The notes: generated from the sequence alone by a model not told the origin. A stretch of 43,192 nt of DNA from an uncultured Clostridium sp. (GCA_900553755.1 USEX01000009.1:1-43192), one strand, 5' to 3'. Positions 25,400-35,013 are shown, numbered from the stretch's first letter. A program made the numbers and translations.

Positions 25400-26083
25400 A
25401 TGGAAAATAAGATTATATCAGAAGGAAAGACTACTACAGAAGCAATTGAAAAAGGATTGAAAAAATTAAATGTGTCTAGGCAAGATGTGGAAATAAAGGT
25501 TTTAGAAGAAAAAAAGAAAAGCTTTTTTAATATATTGGATCCACATGTTGTAAAAGTTGAAATATCTGTAAAAGATAAAGTTCACGAAGAAAAGAAGAAT
25601 GCTAAGGTTGAAGAAGTTTCTTCTGAAGATTTTGAAAAAATAAAAAATGCATTAGAAAAGTTTTTGAATGAATTCTTAGGAGCTATTTCAGAGAATATTG
25701 AGTATACGATTAGCAAACAGGATGAACAATATTTATTTATAGAAATAAATGGAAAAAATTCTACTAAGTTGATAGGATATAGAGGAGAGGCTTTAAAAGC
25801 GTTACAATTGATTCTAACAAATGTAGCCGCAAATGCTATAAATAGTCCTGTAAAAATAATTGTAGATATTGAAAACTACAGAAATAAGAGAAAAAATACA
25901 CTAGAAGAGTTAGCTGTTAAAATAGAAAAAACAGTTACAAAGAGTGGAAAAAAGGTAACATTAGAGCCAATGAGCCCATATGAAAGAAAAGTAATTCATA
26001 CGAAGCTACAAGATAGCCAAACAGTAAGAACATACAGCATTGGTGAAGATTCAAATAGAAGAGTGGTAATTTGTAAAAAATAA
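25400..26083 (+). CDS. khpB: Jag/KhpB RNA-binding protein
   Basis: The 227-residue cytoplasmic RNA-binding protein has the three domains of the family: Jag-N (about 1-50, starting EGKTTTEAIEKGLKKL), a KH domain (about 75-155, with KLIGYRGEALKALQ) and an R3H domain at the C-terminus (EPMSPYERKVIHTKLQD). In Firmicutes KhpB works with KhpA in regulation of cell elongation and division. It follows yidC by 23 bases and is closed by a terminator. Confidence 0.94.
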   Translation: MENKIISEGKTTTEAIEKGLKKLNVSRQDVEIKVLEEKKKSFFNILDPHVVKVEISVKDKVHEEKKNAKVEEVSSEDFEKIKNALEKFLNEFLGAISENIEYTISKQDEQYLFIEINGKNSTKLIGYRGEALKALQLILTNVAANAINSPVKIIVDIENYRNKRKNTLEELAVKIEKTVTKSGKKVTLEPMSPYERKVIHTKLQDSQTVRTYSIGEDSNRRVVICKK

Positions 26084-26103
26084 ATAATTTAATAAAAAAT
26101 CAG

Positions 26104-26155
26104 AAGTCAAAGTTCAGATTTTAGTTTATAAACTATGTCTAACTTTGTCTTTTTT
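26104..26155 (+). terminator. Intrinsic terminator after jag/khpB
   Basis: CAAAGTT and AACTTTG form a 7-bp core with flanking AGA/TCT and AAG/CTT pairing across small bulges, followed by TTTTTT. The mnmE ribosome-binding site follows. Confidence 0.6.
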
Positions 26156-26174
26156 AAAGAAAGGAGTAATTTAA

Positions 26175-27539
26175 ATGGATACGATAGCTGCAATATCAAC
26201 GGCAACAGGAAGCGCAGGAATAGGCATAATTAGAATGAGCGGAGAAAAATGCTTTGAAATTTTAGAAAAAATATTTGTACCAAAAAACAATGGCGAAATA
26301 AAAGGATATACTATAAAGTATGGCAATATTATAGATTCAGAGTCTAAGGAAATAATTGACGAAGTTTTGGTTTCATATTTTGTGAAGCCTAAGAGCTATA
26401 CAACTGAGAATATGTGTGAAATAAACTCGCATGGCGGCAGTATGGTGGAAAGAGCAATATTACAAGAATGCTTAAAGAATGGGGCCATATTGGCTGAACC
26501 AGGAGAGTTTACCAAAAGAGCTTTTTTAAACGGAAGAATAGATTTATCGCAAGCAGAAGCTGTAATGGATGTGATTAATTCAAAATCAGAAAGTGAAAGA
26601 AAAGCTTCAATAAACCAATTAGAAGGAAAACTATCGAAGAAAATAAAGGAAATTGAATCGATTTTATTAGATGCAATGGCTGATATAGAAGCCTCTATAG
26701 ATTATCCGGAATATGACATAGAGGAAATGACAAATAAAAAATTAGCTGGTATAGTAGAAATTGTAAGAGAAAAGTTGACTAGGCTACAGGAAAGCTATGG
26801 GCAAGGAAAGTTAATAAAAGATGGAATAAATACAGCGATAATAGGAAAACCGAATGTGGGAAAATCGTCATTACTTAATTTATTGCTAAATGAAGAGAGA
26901 GCAATTGTAAGTGATGTAGAAGGAACCACGAGAGATACAATAGAAGAATACATAAATTTAAAGGGAATAACATTAAAAATAATCGATACTGCCGGAATAA
27001 GAAAAACAAACGACGAGATTGAAAAAATAGGTGTTGAAAAGGCAATTAATATAATTAACCATGCTGATCTAATAATTTCGATTTTTGACGATTCTCGTGC
27101 GTTTGACGGGGAAGATGAGAAAATAGTCGAATTAATAAAAAATAAAAAAGCAATAGTGCTATTAAATAAATCAGATTTGAAAAATAGCAAAATAGATGTG
27201 AGTAAATATTTTAATTCAAATCAGAGAATAATAAAATTTTCAACTAAAACAGAAGAAGGATTAGATAAACTATATGGTTATATCACTGAAATGTTTGATA
27301 TGAATGAAATTAGCTTTGATGAAGGCGAAATGCTAACAAACATAAGGCAAAAGAACCATATAGATAATGCGATAGAAAATTTAAACAAGCTTGACCAAGA
27401 AGTAAAGAATAACCGAACAGTAGACATAATTGCAATTTATATAAAACAAATTTTGGAAGAACTCGAAAGCATAACAGGCGGAAGCGTTTCAGAGGATATT
27501 ATTAATGAAATTTTTTCCAAATTTTGCCTGGGAAAGTGA
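26175..27539 (+). CDS. mnmE: tRNA modification GTPase MnmE
   Basis: MnmE with MnmG forms the enzyme that makes 5-carboxymethylaminomethyl uridine at wobble position 34. It has 454 residues. The N-terminal formyl-tetrahydrofolate-binding domain starts DTIAAISTATGSAGIGIIRM and is followed by a helical domain. The G domain has GKPNVGKSSLLN (G1), GTTRDTIEE (G2), DTAG (G3) and NKSD (G4). The C-terminal FCLGK carries the conserved Cys. It precedes mnmG with a 164-base spacer. Confidence 0.97.
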   Translation: MDTIAAISTATGSAGIGIIRMSGEKCFEILEKIFVPKNNGEIKGYTIKYGNIIDSESKEIIDEVLVSYFVKPKSYTTENMCEINSHGGSMVERAILQECLKNGAILAEPGEFTKRAFLNGRIDLSQAEAVMDVINSKSESERKASINQLEGKLSKKIKEIESILLDAMADIEASIDYPEYDIEEMTNKKLAGIVEIVREKLTRLQESYGQGKLIKDGINTAIIGKPNVGKSSLLNLLLNEERAIVSDVEGTTRDTIEEYINLKGITLKIIDTAGIRKTNDEIEKIGVEKAINIINHADLIISIFDDSRAFDGEDEKIVELIKNKKAIVLLNKSDLKNSKIDVSKYFNSNQRIIKFSTKTEEGLDKLYGYITEMFDMNEISFDEGEMLTNIRQKNHIDNAIENLNKLDQEVKNNRTVDIIAIYIKQILEELESITGGSVSEDIINEIFSKFCLGK

Positions 27540-27703
27540 AAAACGACAAAATTCGACAAATGGGTAAAGGGACAGCCCAGCAACCACAAAAAGACAAGAA
27601 AATTAATGAAAGCATATTAAAATAAGGAAACAAAAAAGTAAAATTGACAAAAAGACGCATCAAACACCAAAATCGTTTCCGCAATATCAGGAGGGAGTAA
27701 GAA

Positions 27704-29587
27704 ATGCAGTATTATGCAGGTAATTATGACATAGCAGTAATTGGAGCAGGACATGCTGGATGCGAGGCAGCTTTAGCATCAGCAAGAATGGGAATGAAAA
27801 CATTGCTATTTTCAATAAGTTTAGAGGCAGTGGCTAATATGCCATGCAATCCTCATATAGGAGGAAGTTCAAAAGGACACTTAGTAAGAGAAATAGATTG
27901 CTTAGGAGGTGAAATGGGAAAGAATATAGACAAAACGTTTGTCCAAATGAGAATGCTTAATACTTCAAAGGGACCAGCTGTATATTCTTTAAGAGCGCAA
28001 GCTGACAGAAAGCGATACCAAATGGAAATGAAACACACTTTGGAAAAACAAAAAAATCTATTTTTAAAACAAGCTGAAATAGTGAATATTGAAATAGAAA
28101 ACGGAAAAGTAAAAAGCTTAGAAACTAATATAGGTGCAGTATACAATGTAAAGGAAATTATTTTATGCACAGGAACATATCTTAAAGGAAAAATATTTAT
28201 AGGAGAGACATCTTTCGAAAGTGGGCCAGATGGCGTATTTCCAGCTAAAAGATTATCAGAAGTACTAGAAAAAGCGGGAGTAAAGTTGGTTAGATTTAAA
28301 ACTGGTACACCTGCTAGAATAAATAAAAATAGTGTAGATTTTTCAAAAATGGAAATACAAAAAGGAGATGAAGATATAATTCCATTCTCTTTTGAAGATA
28401 AGATAGATAATAAGCAAGAGCAATTGCCATGCTATCTTACATATACAAATGCAGAAACACATAGAATTATCAGAGAAAATCTTAGTCGTTCTCCACTATA
28501 TTCAGGAGAGATAATCGGCACTGGACCTAGATATTGTCCATCTATAGAGGATAAAGTTGTAAGATTTGCAGATAAAGAAAGACATCAAGTATTTATAGAA
28601 CCATTAGGAAGAGATACTGATGAAATGTATGTGCAAGGAATGAGCTCATCATTACCGGAAGATGTTCAAATTGCAATGTATAGAACGTTACCGGGATTAG
28701 AAAATGTAGAATTTACAAGGCCGGCATACGCTATAGAATATGATTGTATAAATCCATCAGATTTAAAATTATCTTTAGAATACAAACAAATAGAAGGATT
28801 ATTTTGTGCAGGACAAATAAATGGAACTTCTGGATATGAAGAGGCTGCTGCACAAGGAATTATAGCTGGAATAAACGCAGCAAGAAAATTACAAGGAAAA
28901 GAACCTATTATTTTAGACCGTTCACAAGCATATATTGGAGTTTTAATTGATGATATAGTTACAAAAGGAACAAACGAACCATATAGAATGATGACGTCTA
29001 GAGCAGAATACAGGCTACTTTTGAGGCAAGATAATGCCGATTTAAGGCTTTTAGAGATAGGACATGAAGTAGGACTTATATCTGATGAAAGATATGAAAG
29101 ATTTTTAAATAAAAAAGCAAATATTTTCAATGAAATAGAAAGAATATCAAATAAAATCATAAAACCTACAGAAAAAGTTAATGAATTCTTAAAAAAATAC
29201 AATTCTTCTCCAATTACAAATGGTGTAAAAGAGATAGAATTGCTAAAAAGAACAGAAATAAGATATGAATCATTAGGAGAAATTGATGAAGAAATAGGAA
29301 AATTGACGAAAGAAGAGGCTGAAGAGGTAGAAATACAAGTAAAATATGCAGGATATATAAAATTACAAGAAGCTCAAGTTGAAAAATTTAAAAAATTGGA
29401 AGCAAAAAAGCTTAGAGAGGATATTAATTATTCTGATATAAAAGGTCTAAGAATAGAAGCGAGACAAAAATTAGACAAAATAAAACCTTTATCAATAGGT
29501 CAGGCCTCAAGAATATCAGGTGTTTCACCAGCTGATGTATCTGTACTGTTAATATATTTAGAACAATTAAAAAATGCCAAGGAGTAA
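27704..29587 (+). CDS. mnmG: tRNA uridine-5-carboxymethylaminomethyl synthesis enzyme MnmG
   Basis: MnmG (GidA) is the FAD- and NADH-using partner of MnmE in wobble uridine modification. It has 627 residues, the normal length. The FAD-binding motif GAGHAGCEAALASARMG is near the N-terminus, followed by CNPHIGGSSKGHLVREIDCL with a conserved Cys. GYEEAAAQGIIAG lies in the middle and the helical MnmE-contacting domain ends in ASRISGVSPADVSVL. AGGAGGG precedes the start, and the rsmG ribosome-binding site overlaps its end. Confidence 0.97.
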   Translation: MQYYAGNYDIAVIGAGHAGCEAALASARMGMKTLLFSISLEAVANMPCNPHIGGSSKGHLVREIDCLGGEMGKNIDKTFVQMRMLNTSKGPAVYSLRAQADRKRYQMEMKHTLEKQKNLFLKQAEIVNIEIENGKVKSLETNIGAVYNVKEIILCTGTYLKGKIFIGETSFESGPDGVFPAKRLSEVLEKAGVKLVRFKTGTPARINKNSVDFSKMEIQKGDEDIIPFSFEDKIDNKQEQLPCYLTYTNAETHRIIRENLSRSPLYSGEIIGTGPRYCPSIEDKVVRFADKERHQVFIEPLGRDTDEMYVQGMSSSLPEDVQIAMYRTLPGLENVEFTRPAYAIEYDCINPSDLKLSLEYKQIEGLFCAGQINGTSGYEEAAAQGIIAGINAARKLQGKEPIILDRSQAYIGVLIDDIVTKGTNEPYRMMTSRAEYRLLLRQDNADLRLLEIGHEVGLISDERYERFLNKKANIFNEIERISNKIIKPTEKVNEFLKKYNSSPITNGVKEIELLKRTEIRYESLGEIDEEIGKLTKEEAEEVEIQVKYAGYIKLQEAQVEKFKKLEAKKLREDINYSDIKGLRIEARQKLDKIKPLSIGQASRISGVSPADVSVLLIYLEQLKNAKE

Positions 29588-29591
29588 AAAA

Positions 29592-30311
29592 ATGAAGATA
29601 GAAGAATTTAAACAAAAACTGATTAAATGTTTGAATGAAATAAATATACAAGCTAGTGAAGAAGAAATTAAAAAATTATATGAGTATATGAATACTTTGA
29701 TAGAATGGAACAAAGTAATGAATTTGACCGCTATTGTGGAGCCAAATGAAATAATTGTTAAACATTTTGAAGATTCTTTAACAATAAATAAATATGTAAA
29801 TGAAAATGATGAAGTGATAGATGTGGGAACTGGTGCGGGTTTCCCAGGAATACCAATAGCGATATTTAACGAAAAAACAAATATAACATTGTTAGATTCA
29901 TTAAACAAAAGAATTAATTTTCTAGCAGAAGTTACAAAAAATACAGGAATAAATAATTGTAGTTTGGTTCATTCAAGAGCAGAAGATGCTGGTAGATTGG
30001 AAAAACATAGAGAAAAATATGACATAGCAACATCTAGAGCTGTAGCACCTTTAAATGTATTACTCGAATATCTTTTGCCTTTTGTAAAAGTTGGTGGATT
30101 ATGTATATGCATGAAGGGACCAAAAACTGATGAAGAAGTAAAACAATCTGAAAATGCTTTAAAACAATTGGGTGGAAAAGTGGAGAAGATAGAAAAGATT
30201 ATATTGCAAGGAGAAAATATAGAAAGAAATATAGTTGTAATCAGAAAAATAAAGCAAACGAGTAAGGAATATCCTAGAAAAGCAGGTTTACCAAGTAAAA
30301 AACCATTATAA
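29592..30311 (+). CDS. rsmG: 16S rRNA (guanine527-N7)-methyltransferase RsmG
   Basis: RsmG (GidB) methylates N7 of G527 in 16S rRNA. The start is the ATG at 29592, seven bases after AAGGAG, giving 239 residues; an in-frame ATG at 29574 would overlap mnmG and contain that site. The SAM-binding motif DVGTGAGFPGIPIAI and ATSRAVAPLNVLLEY are typical, and the C-terminal KYPRKAGLPSKKPL-type ending (here EYPRKAG) is conserved. It is coupled to mnmG as usual. Confidence 0.96.
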   Translation: MKIEEFKQKLIKCLNEINIQASEEEIKKLYEYMNTLIEWNKVMNLTAIVEPNEIIVKHFEDSLTINKYVNENDEVIDVGTGAGFPGIPIAIFNEKTNITLLDSLNKRINFLAEVTKNTGINNCSLVHSRAEDAGRLEKHREKYDIATSRAVAPLNVLLEYLLPFVKVGGLCICMKGPKTDEEVKQSENALKQLGGKVEKIEKIILQGENIERNIVVIRKIKQTSKEYPRKAGLPSKKPL

Positions 30312-30339
30312 AAAATTTAAAAGAATTATACTAAATTCA

Positions 30340-30368
30340 TTGACATATTGGTAATATTCATATATTAT
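30340..30368 (+). promoter_or_regulatory. parA promoter within an inverted repeat
   Basis: TTGACA (30340-30345) and TATTAT (30363-30368) are 17 bases apart. TGACATATT at 30341 and AATATGTCA at about 30370 form a 9-bp inverted repeat that spans the promoter and is followed by TTTTTT. It may also terminate rsmG transcripts or act as an operator. Confidence 0.65.
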
Positions 30369-30404
30369 TAATATGTCATTTTTTATACAAAAGGAGGAAT
30401 CATT

Positions 30405-31193
30405 TTGGGAAAAGTTATATCAATTGCTAACCAAAAAGGTGGAGTCGGAAAGACTACAACAGCAGTTAATTTAAGTACTGTGTTAGCAAAAAAAGGACGA
30501 AAAGTTTTGTTGATGGATGCTGACCCTCAAGGTAATGCAACAAGTGGATTAGGAGTGAATAAGGAGCAACAATTTTCAATATACGATGTATTAATAGAGG
30601 ACATTGAAGTGGAAAATACTTTACAGAAAACAAATGTAAAGAACCTTGATTTGTGCCCATCTAATATTAATTTGGCAGGAGCTGAAGTTCAACTTGTCTC
30701 AATGGAAAATAGAGAACATAGGTTAAAGGAGAAAATTGATAAAATACGAGATCAATATGATTTTATAATAATCGATTGTCCGCCATCATTAGGGCTAACT
30801 ACATTAAATTCATTTACAGCTTCGGATAGTGTATTAATTCCGATACAGTGTGAATACTATGCGTTAGAGGGACTTGGACAACTTATAAACACAATAGAAT
30901 TAGTAAGAGAACACATGAACAAAAGTTTGTATATAGAGGGCGCATTGCTTACTATGTACGATGCTAGAACGAATTTATCGAACCAGGTAGTAAAAGAAGT
31001 AAAGAGGTATTTTGATAATAAAGTGTATAAAAATATTATACCAAGAAATGTAAAACTAAGTGAAGCTCCAAGCTATGGAATGCCAATAACTTTGTATGAT
31101 CCAAAGTCTAAAGGAGCAAAGAGTTATGAAAAATTTGCGAAAGAATTTTTAAAAATAAATGATGAAGAGCAAAAAGCAAAACATATGAAATAG
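30405..31193 (+). CDS. parA: Chromosome partitioning ATPase ParA/Soj
   Basis: This is a 262-residue deviant Walker A ATPase that, with ParB, drives origin segregation and in Bacilli regulates DnaA. The start is TTG behind AAGGAGG. Motifs are KGGVGKTTTAVNL (deviant P-loop with the signature Lys), DADPQGNATSGLG and IIDCPPSLGLTTLN. It has its own promoter and is followed by parB after 9 bases. Confidence 0.96.
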   Translation: MGKVISIANQKGGVGKTTTAVNLSTVLAKKGRKVLLMDADPQGNATSGLGVNKEQQFSIYDVLIEDIEVENTLQKTNVKNLDLCPSNINLAGAEVQLVSMENREHRLKEKIDKIRDQYDFIIIDCPPSLGLTTLNSFTASDSVLIPIQCEYYALEGLGQLINTIELVREHMNKSLYIEGALLTMYDARTNLSNQVVKEVKRYFDNKVYKNIIPRNVKLSEAPSYGMPITLYDPKSKGAKSYEKFAKEFLKINDEEQKAKHMK

Positions 31194-31202
31194 GAGGGTA
31201 TT

Positions 31203-32072
31203 ATGGCTAATAAAACAGGATTAGGAAGAGGTTTAGATGCTTTATTTGGTGATAATTATAAAGCTAGTGATGATAAAGGAAAAGAGGATAACGAAAAAGA
31301 AGTAATAGAAAAGATTAAAATAGTAGAAATAGAACCTAATAGGGAACAGCCTAGAAAAAATTTTGATGAAGAAAGCTTAGAGGAATTAGCAAATTCTATA
31401 AAAGAGTATGGTGTTATTCAACCAATAATTGTTACTAAGAAAGACGATTATTATGAAATTATAGCCGGAGAAAGAAGATGGAGGGCTGCTAAAAAAGCAG
31501 GGCTAACAGAAATGCCTTGTATAATAAGAGAGAACAAGGAGCAAACAAATAGAGAAATTGCTTTAATAGAGAACATTCAAAGAAAGAATTTAAACCCTAT
31601 AGAGAAGGCTATGGGATTAAGAAAACTTTTGGATGATTATGGAATGAGTCAACAAGCATTAGCAGATAAGCTTGGAATGAGTAGAGCAAGTGTTACAAAC
31701 TCTGTAAGAATATTAAATTTGGATAAAAGAGTAATTGATTTAGTATTAGCAAATAACTTAACAGAGAGACATTGTAGAGCTTTATTAAGAATTGAAGACC
31801 CTGAGAAGCAATATGAGATGGCAAAAAGATTTATAGAAAATAACCAAAAAGTTGAGGATGCTGAATTAGCAGTAAATAATGTAAAACAACTTCCAAAAAA
31901 AGATAAAGATAAAGCAAAAAAATATGAAGCCATATATAGAGATATAGAAAACTCATTTCAAGGTTTCTTTGGAACAAAAGTTAAGTTAGAAGCAGGAAAA
32001 AGAAAGGGCAAAATTGTTATTGAATATGCTTCAAATGATGATTTAGAGAGAATTTTATCTTTAATAAAATAA
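31203..32072 (+). CDS. parB: Chromosome partitioning protein ParB/Spo0J
   Basis: ParB is a CTP-dependent DNA clamp that loads at parS and recruits SMC. It has 289 residues. The N-terminal ParA-activating tail KTGLGRGLDALFG is present. The CTPase domain has QPRKNFDEESLEELANSI and the arginine patch GERRWRAAKKAG. The helix-turn-helix (QQALADKLGMSRASVTNSVR) reads parS, and a C-terminal dimerisation domain follows. A candidate parS lies at 8500 in this window. Confidence 0.96.
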   Translation: MANKTGLGRGLDALFGDNYKASDDKGKEDNEKEVIEKIKIVEIEPNREQPRKNFDEESLEELANSIKEYGVIQPIIVTKKDDYYEIIAGERRWRAAKKAGLTEMPCIIRENKEQTNREIALIENIQRKNLNPIEKAMGLRKLLDDYGMSQQALADKLGMSRASVTNSVRILNLDKRVIDLVLANNLTERHCRALLRIEDPEKQYEMAKRFIENNQKVEDAELAVNNVKQLPKKDKDKAKKYEAIYRDIENSFQGFFGTKVKLEAGKRKGKIVIEYASNDDLERILSLIK

Positions 32073-32083
32073 GGAGCGAATAG

Positions 32084-32572
32084 ATGGAAGGCTTTTTTAG
32101 TTCAAATATTTTGATGATTGTTATATTAGTAATAAATGTATTGATTTTTGTATTATATGTTTTGAGTAATATTAAATTATCAAAATTACGTAAAAATTAC
32201 TCTGATTTTATGGCAAAACTTGGGAAAGGTGAGAATATAGATATTATGATTAAAGACTATGTTTCCCAAGTTCAAGACATAAAACAAGAGAATAAAGAGA
32301 TTGAAAAGTATTGTGAAGTGTTAGAGAACAAAGAGAATAAATGCTTACAAAAAATAGGTTTGGTTAGATACAATGCTTATAAGGATACTGGCAGTAATTT
32401 AAGTTTTGCTGTGGCTATTTTAGATGAAGAGAATTCTGGAATAGTACTAAATGGAATATATACAAGAGATTCATCAAATATATATTGTAAGAATGTAGAA
32501 AAAGGTGAGTCTTCATATGCTTTATCAAAAGAAGAAAAGGAAGCTATATATAAGGCAATTAATAATAATTAG
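32084..32572 (+). CDS. DUF4446 membrane protein
   Basis: The 162-residue protein has one N-terminal transmembrane helix (about 8-28), a short coiled-coil-like charged segment (about 60-95) and a conserved C-terminal domain with IGLVRYNAYKDTGSNLSFAVAILD. This is DUF4446, a family regularly found after parB in Clostridia. Its function is unknown. It is 11 bases after parB and probably in the same transcript. Confidence 0.85.
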   Translation: MEGFFSSNILMIVILVINVLIFVLYVLSNIKLSKLRKNYSDFMAKLGKGENIDIMIKDYVSQVQDIKQENKEIEKYCEVLENKENKCLQKIGLVRYNAYKDTGSNLSFAVAILDEENSGIVLNGIYTRDSSNIYCKNVEKGESSYALSKEEKEAIYKAINNN

Positions 32573-32636
32573 AATAATAAGGTAAAAATAGGAAATAATA
32601 AAAAGAGTAGGTTTATAAAAAAATATATAATAAATA

Positions 32637-32666
32637 TTGACAAAACGACTAAAACTGTGATAGTAT
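32637..32666 (+). promoter_or_regulatory. Promoter of the tRNA-Ser pair
   Basis: TTGACA and TAGTAT are 18 bases apart, with TGA directly before the -10 element (extended -10). The first tRNA begins 26 bases later. Confidence 0.7.
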
Positions 32667-32691
32667 ATAGATTGTCACAGATAATAGTTGT

Positions 32692-32783
<92 letters not shown>

Positions 32784-32797
32784 TTTTTTTATAAAAT

Positions 32798-32888
32798 GGA
32801 GGCGTACCCAAGTGGCTGAAGGGGGCAGTTTGCTAAACTGCTAGGGTTCGTAAGGGCCGCGGAGGTTCAAATCCTCTCGCTTCCGCCA
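32798..32888 (+). tRNA. tRNA-Ser (anticodon GCU)
   Basis: The acceptor stem GGAGGCG/CGCTTCC has one G-U pair. The anticodon loop TTGCTAA sits in a GCAGT/ACTGC stem. A long class II variable arm, GGTTCAAAT T-loop and encoded CCA are present. It follows the first tRNA-Ser by 14 bases. Confidence 0.96.
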
Positions 32889-32894
32889 ATATAA

Positions 32895-32932
32895 AAAGTT
32901 ATAAGAATTTAATCTTATAACTTTAATTTTTT
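32895..32932. terminator. Bidirectional terminator after the tRNA-Ser pair and dnaC
   Basis: AAAGTTATAAG and CTTATAACTTT form a perfect 11-bp stem with an 8-base loop. AATTTTTTG follows on the plus strand. The right arm contains the dnaC stop codon on the minus strand. Confidence 0.75.
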
Positions 32933-33935
32933 GTTATGTAATTTAAATCTTATATCATCACCAAAGAAGTAACAAATATTATAGCTACCAACGAAACGTG
33001 AAATCATGCGTTCGCCATAAATTGTTGAAAGATTATTCATATCTAAGTTAGTACTAATAATTGTTTTAGTAACTTTATTACTCTGTGGTAATAGCCTAGA
33101 GTTTATCAAAGTAAATAATTCTGCAAATTTCATATTATTCATGCTTTCAGTTCCTAAATCATCGATTATAAGCAAATCTACGTTTAGCAATTGTTCACAT
33201 ATGTTGATACTTGATGTAGACTTACCGCAATTTAAAATTTATTATAGAATCTAGCATAATTGGAGCTGTTTGATATAGTACAGTTTTTCCCTTTTTTAAT
33301 AAAGAATTTGCGATACAGCTAGATAAGAATGTTTTTCCAAGACCAGAATTGCCTGTGAATAATAAGTTTTTTTCTTCAATATTATCAAAATTATTAATAA
33401 AATTTAAAGATAATTTTTTTATTATTTCTATATTTTGTCTAGGAGAAATATTTGATCCATATTTTTCTTTATCTGGAGTATCTGAATAATAAGATGAATT
33501 AAAATTCTCAAATGTGTGATTGTGCATATTGTAAACATTTGAACTATTATATTCTAAATCAAATAATCTTTGTTCTAAGCATGTACACATTTTAGTATTA
33601 TAACCAGATTGAATATATCCTGTATCATTACAAATTGAACATTCATATTTTGGCAAAAGGTCATTTTCTGATATTCCCATATTTTTTAATAGTGTTTTTT
33701 TCTCATTTTTTAATGTTGTTATTTTTAAGTTTAATTGGTCTAATAACTCTTTAGAATTACTAGATAATAAAGATTTTGCAGTATCTATAGAGAACTTTGC
33801 TAATTGAGAATCAATCTCCTCAAGACGTTTATTTTTAGAATATATTTCTTTTTTTAGTTCCCTTGCTTTAAGCTTTGCAAAATCCCTTTTCTTTTGATAC
33901 TCATAAAGTAAATCTTTTATATTTGTATTATTCAA
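32915..33935 (-). pseudogene. dnaC: DnaC/DnaI-type helicase loader, split by a +1 frameshift
   Basis: Helicase loaders bring DnaB/DnaC helicase to the opened origin. The first frame (33935-33222, 237 residues, TTG start) has a helical N-terminus, a Cys cluster (CSIC, then CTC) resembling the zinc module of DnaI, and Walker A FTGNSGLGKTF. It stops after NFKLR at CGG-TAA. Skipping one base restores the second frame (to 32915), which has Walker B DLLIIDDLGTE, sensor 1 IISTNLD and the arginine-finger region GERMISRF. The joined product of about 339 residues is full length with no missing segment. Possible causes are programmed frameshifting, a recent mutation or a sequencing error. Confidence 0.85.
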
Positions 33936-33961
33936 AATACCACATCCTGCATTATATATTT

Positions 33962-34936
33962 TTATATGCTAACGGAATTATTTGCATATAAATTAGAAAA
34001 ATCATCATATGAGCGTTGATTATAATTGTTGTAACCATTTTTCTTTTCAAAACTTTTTATATCTTTATTTTTTTGCTTAGAATCTAATATAAACTTTTCA
34101 ATTGATTCAGGTGTTTTTAAGTTTCTTTCATGCCAGGATGAGATTAACTTATCTATATAATCAAAACTTGGATTTGTTTTGGCTGTAGTTTTTTTCAATG
34201 CTATTTCTATTATTTTTAAGTCATAACCAAAATCTATTACCCATTTATCAATATATGCTGTTTCATATTGTGATAATTGCCTATTAAGACCAAGTTTCCT
34301 TGAGATAGTTTTATATATTTTTGATAAAGCTTCTTGTCTTTCATAATATTTATCAAGATCGCTAAAAGTTTTTATATTATTATTTGCCCAAGCTTCTGCA
34401 ACTGTTTGAATATAATTTTTATGCAAAGCTGACCTTTCAAAACAGTATCTAAATAGTGCAATCATAACTTCTTCGTCAAAAGAATACTTTGAAAACCATA
34501 AATCGATATCGCCATACCAAGAAGGAGGCATAACTCCTTGAAAAAATTCGTTATTAATATTTTCAATTGCCTTGGCACGGTATTGGTTTTGAGCTGTTTT
34601 TTGAATTGCCTCAGGAGACAAACTAATTCTAGGATTATATAATTTTCTAAGTTCTAGTTCTTGAATATTAGTAAGCTCATAGCCAGAAGTCTTTTTTAAT
34701 AATAATCCTTCATTTTCCCAATATTTTACAGAATCTTGAATTGTTTTTAAAGGTAATTCAAGTTTTTTTGCCAAATCATTTATTTTTATTTCTTTACTAT
34801 ATTTTGAAAGAAACAGTAAATATAAATAAACCTTTATTGCATCAGAAGAAGCCTGCGAAAAATATTCTGTAAAGAATATATCTGGCAAGCTAGTTTGAGA
34901 AAACATTAAAGATTCATTTACCGATTCAAGTTTCAT
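33962..34936 (-). CDS. DnaD-domain primosomal protein
   Basis: The 324-residue protein belongs to the DnaD/DnaB-like primosome family that helps load the helicase in Firmicutes. A winged-helix N-terminal domain (about 20-90, with AKKLELPLKTIQDSVKYWE) is followed by one or two DnaD-type helical domains (about 130-290). The conserved YxxxIxxxW-like signature appears as FDYIDKLISSWHERNLKT. GAGGTG precedes the ATG, and a separate promoter lies upstream. It is directly followed by the helicase loader, a common clostridial pair. Confidence 0.88.
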   Translation of the reverse strand: MKLESVNESLMFSQTSLPDIFFTEYFSQASSDAIKVYLYLLFLSKYSKEIKINDLAKKLELPLKTIQDSVKYWENEGLLLKKTSGYELTNIQELELRKLYNPRISLSPEAIQKTAQNQYRAKAIENINNEFFQGVMPPSWYGDIDLWFSKYSFDEEVMIALFRYCFERSALHKNYIQTVAEAWANNNIKTFSDLDKYYERQEALSKIYKTISRKLGLNRQLSQYETAYIDKWVIDFGYDLKIIEIALKKTTAKTNPSFDYIDKLISSWHERNLKTPESIEKFILDSKQKNKDIKSFEKKNGYNNYNQRSYDDFSNLYANNSVSI

Positions 34937-34959
34937 ATTAACACCTCATAATTAAACAA

Positions 34960-34988
34960 ATTATAACATTATTTGCGTTTATTTACAA
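34960..34988 (-). promoter_or_regulatory. Promoter of the dnaD-dnaC pair
   Basis: On the minus strand TTGTAA is followed after 17 bases by a perfect TATAAT, 24 bases before the DnaD start. This separates the primosome genes from the T4SS genes upstream. Confidence 0.75.
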
Positions 34989-35013
34989 GGTAAAGTTAAT
35001 ATAAAATTAAAAC

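Noticed and set aside
28666..29202. Minus-strand 178-residue frame opposite mnmG
   Set aside because: It lies fully inside the conserved mnmG frame, has no ribosome-binding site and no family motifs.
32985..33005. ACGTGAAA-containing sequence in dnaC as a second parS
   Set aside because: Only about 7 of 16 positions match the palindrome and the left half is absent.
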